Program-made: the position numbers and the translations under genes
Shown: positions 59,825 to 64,000 of the stretch, in pieces
Layout: every line of letters begins with the position of its first letter
How positions within the stretch are numbered: position 1 is the first letter of the stretch
Assembly: GCF_000397205.1 (NCBI RefSeq)
Contig: NC_021237.1
Coordinates: forward strand, 5,687,501 to 5,751,500
DNA: 64,000 nucleotides
Reading direction: 5' to 3'
Source of the DNA: Pseudomonas protegens CHA0
Lineage (GTDB): Bacteria > Pseudomonadota > Gammaproteobacteria > Pseudomonadales > Pseudomonadaceae
The notes under the pieces: generated by a model
What the model was told of the DNA's origin: nothing
Database searches by the model: none
The model's input: only the letters and a program-made list of their open reading frames with translations

Positions 59825-60106
59825 ATGAGTACCTCTGTAACCGAGATTTCCCGCAAAGCACCTGCCAACTCTCCCTCGCTGTTTGATGCCGCCTCGACCC
59901 TGATCCGCATGCGCGAGGTTGAAGGCATCGTGGGCATGAAGCGCTCGACCATCTACAAGCTCATGCAGCGTCCCGACTGCGGCTTTCCCCAACCCGTCAA
60001 ACTCAGCAACAGCAACGCCCGTGGCGCTCCCGTGGCCTGGGTGCTTTCTGAAGTACAAGCGTGGGCACGCAGCCGCATCGAGGCCCGTGATCAGGTGGCC
60101 GCATGA
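59825..60106 (+). CDS. AlpA family phage regulatory protein
   Basis: A 93-residue DNA-binding protein of the AlpA/excisionase-like winged-helix family. The pattern LIRMREVEGIVGMKRSTIYK, then LMQRPDCGFPQPVKLS, then VAWVLSEVQAWARSRIEAR is characteristic. AlpA proteins in P4-like elements activate the integrase or excision. ATG 59825 fits the GAGAG site (8-base spacing) better than the ATG at 59819. Overlaps the next gene by 4 bp. Confidence 0.88.
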   Translation: MSTSVTEISRKAPANSPSLFDAASTLIRMREVEGIVGMKRSTIYKLMQRPDCGFPQPVKLSNSNARGAPVAWVLSEVQAWARSRIEARDQVAA

Positions 60107-60408
60107 ATCGCGAGATTGCCCAAAACGCCAAGATGCATCCCTTCTCCAAACTGCGCCAGATCGGCTTCTCGCAACGCCTCATGCAACGCCTAGAGCGCTA
60201 CCGCACTCAGCAGGAAAAAAAGGGCCGTGTGGTCAGCGTGCTGAGCTGGGACGACGGCACCTGGTGCGCCCTCTCACTTCACTGCGAAGAGTTCGCGATG
60301 GTGATCGTCGATGAAGGCCAGCAGATCGACGCCTACGAAGACGCTCGCTCCTGCATCGATGGCGACTTCCTTCCGCTGCTGTCCCTGCGCTGGGAAATCC
60401 ATGCCTGA
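60103..60408 (+). CDS. Hypothetical protein of the element
   Basis: A 101-residue protein, MNREIAQNAKMHPFSKLRQI onward, coupled to alpA by an ATGA overlap. It has a basic N-terminal half (FSQRLMQRLERYRTQQEKKG) and an acidic C-terminal half (VIVDEGQQIDAYEDARSC). Unrecognised. A hairpin AACGCC/GGCGTT at 60415-60443 follows. Confidence 0.68.
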   Translation: MNREIAQNAKMHPFSKLRQIGFSQRLMQRLERYRTQQEKKGRVVSVLSWDDGTWCALSLHCEEFAMVIVDEGQQIDAYEDARSCIDGDFLPLLSLRWEIHA

Positions 60409-60598
60409 AACGAAAACGCCCCCGGGGGCAATCCGGAGGCGTTGAGGTCAATCTACATGCACAGACAATTTATGCCGCACCTGAAAAGCCCGCAAGCCAT
60501 CGGCGCAGTTGCACTTTCAAAAAACGGACGTTACTCTCTGGTCGTCGCTGCAAATTCAGCGACCGGGTTTGGCGACCCGATCAACAATAGGCGCACAG

Positions 60599-60630
60599 GC
60601 GCCCCCATTACGATTGCAGGCGCTTTTTTT
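60599..60630 (+). terminator. Hairpin with T-tract in the structured region
   Basis: GCGCC (60599-60603) pairs with GGCGC (60619-60623), followed by seven T. It lies upstream of the C4-like RNA and may separate an upstream transcript from it. Confidence 0.55.
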
Positions 60631-60655
60631 GTGCCCGCATTCCTGTTTTATGGCG

Positions 60656-60759
60656 GCTGTGCGTGGGAGACCTTCGGGTCTGCCGGGTTCCTATTGTCCC
60701 GGTTCGCCAACCTGCGCACAGCTGCCACCCTAATTCGTTTGGCGACGAAGCGTGGCAGC
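60656..60759 (+). ncRNA. C4-antisense-like structured RNA candidate
   Basis: An outer stem GCTGTGCG (60656-60663)/CGCACAGC (60715-60722) encloses two hairpins: AGACC-TTCG-GGTCT (60668-60681) and CCGGG/CCCGG (60683-60702). A second stem follows, GCTGCCAC (60721-60728)/GTGGCAGC (60752-60759). TCGCCAA (60704-60710) can instead pair with TTGGCGA (60739-60745). This is the architecture of the C4 antisense RNA that controls immunity in P1/P4-like phages. Identity is by structure only. Confidence 0.6.
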
Positions 60760-60783
60760 TCCTCAACAATAGGAGTTCCACCC

Positions 60784-60942
60784 ATGCACGCCCTCAATCC
60801 GTCCAAAATTCGCGCCGCTGCTCATCGAGCAATGGCTCTCGCCGCTTTACACGCAAACTCCAGCCTCGCTACACGCCTTTCCCGTTACAACGCCCATATG
60901 TCCAAGGCTCGTGCCCTGGAAGCCGCAGGGGGTGCCCAATGA
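60784..60942 (+). CDS. Small basic hypothetical protein
   Basis: A 52-residue protein, MHALNPSKIRAAAHRAMALA onward, rich in Ala and Arg and probably helical. AGGAG lies eight bases before its ATG, and its stop overlaps the next gene (ATGA), which supports translation. A frame open back to 60442 exists, but it spans the structured RNA and I do not support it. Confidence 0.5.
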   Translation: MHALNPSKIRAAAHRAMALAALHANSSLATRLSRYNAHMSKARALEAAGGAQ

Positions 60943-61223
60943 GCATGCTCCCAGGCTTTTCACTGCCCGAGGATCTACTCTGCGTCAGCCAAGATGCTGA
61001 AGCCGGTATTCCCATCGACGCCATCACCTGCGCCTTGGACCGTGCCGATTCAGTTCTGATGCTGCTGGAAGATCACTTAGACGGCGATAAACCCGCGCTC
61101 TCTAACCGCGTGCTGTCATCCGTAATCTGGGACGTACGCGGCACCTTGGGCTTGATCAAAACACTCGCCTTGTACGGTGACGCCTCCTCTGTGCCAATGG
61201 GCCAGAAAGGCGGTGCCCTGTGA
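60939..61223 (+). CDS. Hypothetical protein of the element
   Basis: A 94-residue acidic protein, MSMLPGFSLPEDLLCVSQDA onward, with a helical middle (LDRADSVLMLLEDHLDG). No family recognised. ATGA overlap with the previous gene and GTGA overlap with the next place it in a coupled run that ends with the replication protein. Confidence 0.68.
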   Translation: MSMLPGFSLPEDLLCVSQDAEAGIPIDAITCALDRADSVLMLLEDHLDGDKPALSNRVLSSVIWDVRGTLGLIKTLALYGDASSVPMGQKGGAL

Positions 61224-61492
61224 ACACTGCCACTACTCTTGGGCGTGCCGAGTTCTCGTGTGCCAACGACACCCAGCAGAAATTATTTCGGGTGAATGCA
61301 GGCGTGCCTCTTGAGGATGCGCTTGAAGCAATTTCACTGTTTCAGCACTACGCCAATCAACTGACCCTCGATGCCGCCATGAGTGACGAAGGCGAGCGTT
61401 TCAGTTGGCCGGCGTTCTATCTGGGCGAGATGGCTAAAGCGCTAATTGATGACGTGAACGATGCACTGTGTGCAGCGAGTACAGCGCCATGA
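61220..61492 (+). CDS. DUF3077 domain protein
   Basis: A 90-residue protein. The segment LFRVNAGVPLEDALEAISLF followed by HYANQLTLDAAM matches DUF3077, a small family common in Pseudomonas and its mobile elements. Function unknown. It starts with GTG overlapping the previous stop and overlaps the replication gene start (ATGA). Confidence 0.78.
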   Translation: MNTATTLGRAEFSCANDTQQKLFRVNAGVPLEDALEAISLFQHYANQLTLDAAMSDEGERFSWPAFYLGEMAKALIDDVNDALCAASTAP

Positions 61493-64000
61493 CTCAGCGC
61501 ACCGGCAACACCTCAAAACGCCCCAGCTTTGCCGACGTAAAAAGCGCTGCTTTGAAGAACATCGAATGCGTTCTTACTCATTGGCTGCCAAACGGCAAAC
61601 GGGTCGACGGCGGAAAGGAATACACCGCACCGAACCCCACGCGCACGGACAAACGCGCTGGCTCACTCAAGGTGAATTTGAGCAAAGGCACCTGGGCGGA
61701 TTTTGCCACCGGCGATAAGGGCGGCGACCTGATCGATCTGGTGCGCTACATCGACGGCGGCACCGACGTTGAGGCCTGTAAAAAGCTGGCGAATCTGCTC
61801 AGCGTTTCCGCAGGATCTGCAACCGCCAAAAACGCACCGACCAAGCCAGCAGCGCCGGAGTGGATCGCGCTTCAGCCGGTCCCGGTCGAGGCCATGAACA
61901 AGTGCCCAGCCAAGCACCGACAACACGGCGCCCCGTCCAAGGTTTGGATCTATCGCGATGCGCAGGGCCAACCGGTCATGGCGCTGTATCGCTTCGACTT
62001 AGGTCCAGATGAAGACGGCAAGCCGCGAAAAGTCTTTGCGCCGTTGACCTGGTGCAAGCGTTCCGATGGGCAAACCACACAATGGCGCTGGCAAGGCCTG
62101 CCTGAGCCTAGGCCACTGCTGCGCCTGGATGAGCTAGTACAGCGCACCGATGCGGCTGTGGTGTTGTGTGAAGGCGAAAAGGCCGCTGACGCCGCTGCTG
62201 AACTCATGCCCGACCACGTAGCCACCTGCTGGCCGAACGGCTCCAACTCTTGGCATAAGGCTGACCTGACGCCACTCAAAGGACGCACGGTGGTCCTGTG
62301 GCCGGATAACGATGCCAGCGGCAAGACCTGCATGGACGCCATCGAGCTCAAGCTGAATGAGCTGAGCGCCGCCTCAGTAAAACGAATATCGCTCGACGTG
62401 TTCAAGCTCAAGCCCAGCAGCAAAGGCGGCAAGCCTACGCTGATCAAGGGTGGAAAATGGGCAGACGGCGATGACGCAGCGGATGCGTTAGCCAAAGGCT
62501 GGACCGCTGGTCACGTCGCCGAGCTGGTGCGCAGCGGTGAGTTTTTCGGCGGTGCCTCTGAGCCAACTGAACCCCAAGAACAGACGGCCAAGGCGCCCGC
62601 CAAACGTCCTGCCAAATCGAAGCACGACCTGTTGCCAGGCGGCTTTCGCCTGACGCCTGAAGGGGTGTTTTATTCCGGCGATGATGGCGAGGCGCGTCCT
62701 GTGTGTTCGCCTCTCGAAATCATCGCCCGCACTCGCGACGACAAGGGCCACAACTGGGGCTTGCTGGTTGAATTCGACGACCCAGACGGAGCCAAAAAAC
62801 GCTGGAACATTCCGGCCAGGACCATGACCGGCGACTTCGGCAAAGACGTACTCGGCCCGCTGGTAGACATGGGCCTACGCCTTGCCGGAAGCCGATCAGG
62901 GCGCAACGCACGCAATGACCTGCAGAGTTACCTTGGCGGCTTCGACAGCGCCCAGCGCGCACGCTTGGTGACGCGCTTGGGCTGGCACGACAATGCGTTT
63001 CTATTGCCCGAACAACAGATCGGCTCGCACGCCGAACACCTGCATTTTTATGAAGCCGGGGCGCAGCTTCCACCCATCAACGAGGCGGGTTCTCTGGAGC
63101 AGTGGCAGCAGCAAATCGGCGCGCTATGCATCGGTAACCACCGCTTAGCGTTTGTCGTCTCTGTGGCGTTTGCAGGGCCTCTGCTGAACCTGCTAGGTCA
63201 TGAGTCGGGTGGCTTCCACCTATACGGCGACAGCTCCGGGGGCAAGACCACTCACCTGCAAGTCGCTGCTTCGGTTTATGGCGGGCCGCGCCTGGTGCGT
63301 TCATGGCGCTCGACAGATAACGCCCTGGAGTCCATCGCAGCCGCCCATTCAGACGGGCTCCTGGTGCTGGATGAAATCGGCATGTGTGACCCACGCATTA
63401 TTGGCGAGACGGTGTACATGCTCGGCAATGGCACGGGTAAAGCCCGGGCGAATGATCGAGGACAAGCGGGCCGACAGGTGCAGGAGTGGCGCTTGCTGTT
63501 TCTCTCGACCGGCGAGAAGACGTTGGCGCAGCACATGGCGGATGCAAACAAGGAGCTGAAAGCGGGCATGGAGGTGCGCATGCTTGCGGTGCCTGCGGAT
63601 GCGAACAAAGGCCTCGGCATGTTCGATGTGCTGAATGGTTTTGAGGATGCTGCTGCCCTCTCCGATGCGCTCAAGGCCCGTGTAGCCAAATACTACGGCA
63701 CGCCCCTCACCGCCTTCCTGCACGCACTGTGCGCGCCAGGAGAAATGCTCAGATGGACGGTGATCATTCGCCGCACGGTGGAGCAGCTCATCACGCAAAA
63801 CCTACCTGCATCGGCCAGTGGGCAAGCCCAACGTGCAGCCCTTCGCTTTGGCATCGCAGCAGCGGCCGGAGAGTTGGCCACCGCCTTTGGCGTCACCGGT
63901 TGGCCTGATGGTACGGCCACGACTGCTGCGCGGGTTTGCCTGCATGCATGGCTGGCTGAGCGCGGCGGCGCCGGTAACTTCGAGGGCGATGCGATTTTGG
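61489..64000 (+). CDS. Toprim and DUF927 domain replication protein (partial)
   Basis: At least 837 residues, cut off by the window end with the frame open. An N-terminal primase-like part includes LSKGTWADFATGDKGGDLID. The Toprim domain shows VVLCEGEKAADAAAEL (about 223) and VVLWPDNDASGKTCMDAI (about 268). The DUF927 helicase-like ATPase has Walker A LYGDSSGGKTTHLQ (about 581) and Walker B LLVLDEIG. It is probably the primase-helicase that replicates the element, acting at a nearby origin. Start by ATGA coupling to DUF3077. Confidence 0.9.
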   Translation, partial: MTQRTGNTSKRPSFADVKSAALKNIECVLTHWLPNGKRVDGGKEYTAPNPTRTDKRAGSLKVNLSKGTWADFATGDKGGDLIDLVRYIDGGTDVEACKKLANLLSVSAGSATAKNAPTKPAAPEWIALQPVPVEAMNKCPAKHRQHGAPSKVWIYRDAQGQPVMALYRFDLGPDEDGKPRKVFAPLTWCKRSDGQTTQWRWQGLPEPRPLLRLDELVQRTDAAVVLCEGEKAADAAAELMPDHVATCWPNGSNSWHKADLTPLKGRTVVLWPDNDASGKTCMDAIELKLNELSAASVKRISLDVFKLKPSSKGGKPTLIKGGKWADGDDAADALAKGWTAGHVAELVRSGEFFGGASEPTEPQEQTAKAPAKRPAKSKHDLLPGGFRLTPEGVFYSGDDGEARPVCSPLEIIARTRDDKGHNWGLLVEFDDPDGAKKRWNIPARTMTGDFGKDVLGPLVDMGLRLAGSRSGRNARNDLQSYLGGFDSAQRARLVTRLGWHDNAFLLPEQQIGSHAEHLHFYEAGAQLPPINEAGSLEQWQQQIGALCIGNHRLAFVVSVAFAGPLLNLLGHESGGFHLYGDSSGGKTTHLQVAASVYGGPRLVRSWRSTDNALESIAAAHSDGLLVLDEIGMCDPRIIGETVYMLGNGTGKARANDRGQAGRQVQEWRLLFLSTGEKTLAQHMADANKELKAGMEVRMLAVPADANKGLGMFDVLNGFEDAAALSDALKARVAKYYGTPLTAFLHALCAPGEMLRWTVIIRRTVEQLITQNLPASASGQAQRAALRFGIAAAAGELATAFGVTGWPDGTATTAARVCLHAWLAERGGAGNFEGDAIL

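Larger units (their letters stand above)
57178..64000 (+). mobile_element. Integrative element (P4-like island), left part
   Basis: It begins at the tRNA-Met 3' end and runs past the window edge. It holds an integrase, iteron-like repeats, AlpA, a C4-like structured RNA, small phage-style genes and a Toprim-DUF927 replication protein. Gene density, overlapping starts and lower GC differ from the core. The right attachment site, expected to repeat the tRNA 3' end, and the cargo are outside the window. Confidence 0.85.

Noticed and set aside
60442-60783. Upstream extension of the small gene at 60784
   Set aside because: It runs through a T-tract hairpin and the C4-like RNA; composition follows the RNA structure rather than coding bias.
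61663-63920. Several leftward frames over the Toprim-DUF927 gene
   Set aside because: The rightward frame has clear Toprim and Walker motifs; the leftward ones are antisense shadows.

Overview
The window is a piece of a Pseudomonas chromosome, most likely of the P. fluorescens group (P. protegens/chlororaphis-like). The core genes are GC-rich. From mqo (14190) to ychF (44514) the gene order follows the block I know from P. aeruginosa PAO1 as roughly PA4640-PA4673: mqo, PA4642-44-like genes, hpt, upp, uraA, hemH, a MerR regulator, phr, pagL, murI, moeB, prmC, prfA, hemA, a TPR lipoprotein, lolB, ispE, tRNA-Gln, prs, rplY, pth and ychF. REP/REPIN repeats of the usual Pseudomonas type (GCCGGCAAGCCGGCTCC core) lie in three intergenic gaps. 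I had no database access; names rest on motifs, length and gene order.

Layout. 1-13.5 kb: an MFS exporter divergent from an AraC regulator, a LysE exporter, a D-2-hydroxyacid dehydrogenase, rsmC, a manganese-type (yybP-ykoY) riboswitch before a TMEM165/GDT1 cation transporter, an M48 lipoprotein protease, a chemoreceptor, a degenerate HMCES/YedK-like protein, small cysteine-rich and DUF proteins, an acyltransferase and a YajG lipoprotein. 13.5-22 kb: mqo, purine and pyrimidine salvage (hpt; upp-uraA), hemH and a TIGR01777 epimerase.

22-32 kb is the most interesting core region: two tightly packed transcription units carrying a FAD oxidoreductase and a Trp-rich protein, then a TudS/DUF1722 protein, a MerR regulator resembling class II LitR, CPD photolyase, an NTF2-like protein, an SDR, a FAD-dependent desaturase-like protein, DUF1365, a cyclopropane/furan fatty acid synthase-like methyltransferase, DUF2878 and a YkgJ protein. 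The promoters of both units hold hexamer pairs of the form TATACA/TGTACA-N12-TGTACA. I infer a light- or photo-oxidative-stress regulon combining DNA repair, tRNA or nucleobase sulfur chemistry and membrane lipid modification.

32-44.5 kb holds lipid A deacylation, cell wall, haem, translation and isoprenoid genes. A strong promoter inside ispE probably drives tRNA-Gln and prs. 44.5-57 kb is accessory metabolism: an iron-regulated TonB receptor with a Fur box, pobA/pobR for 4-hydroxybenzoate, an Fsr-type exporter, and a LysR-flanked PotABCD-like ABC importer followed by an amidase.

From 57.1 kb to the right edge is the left end of an integrative element inserted at a tRNA-Met(CAT) gene. It has a P4-type tyrosine integrase, a 9-bp iteron-like repeat, an unknown 279-residue protein, AlpA, a structured RNA region resembling the phage C4 antisense RNA, small unknown proteins, DUF3077, and a Toprim-DUF927 replication protein cut off by the window end. 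The cargo and the right attachment site lie outside the window.
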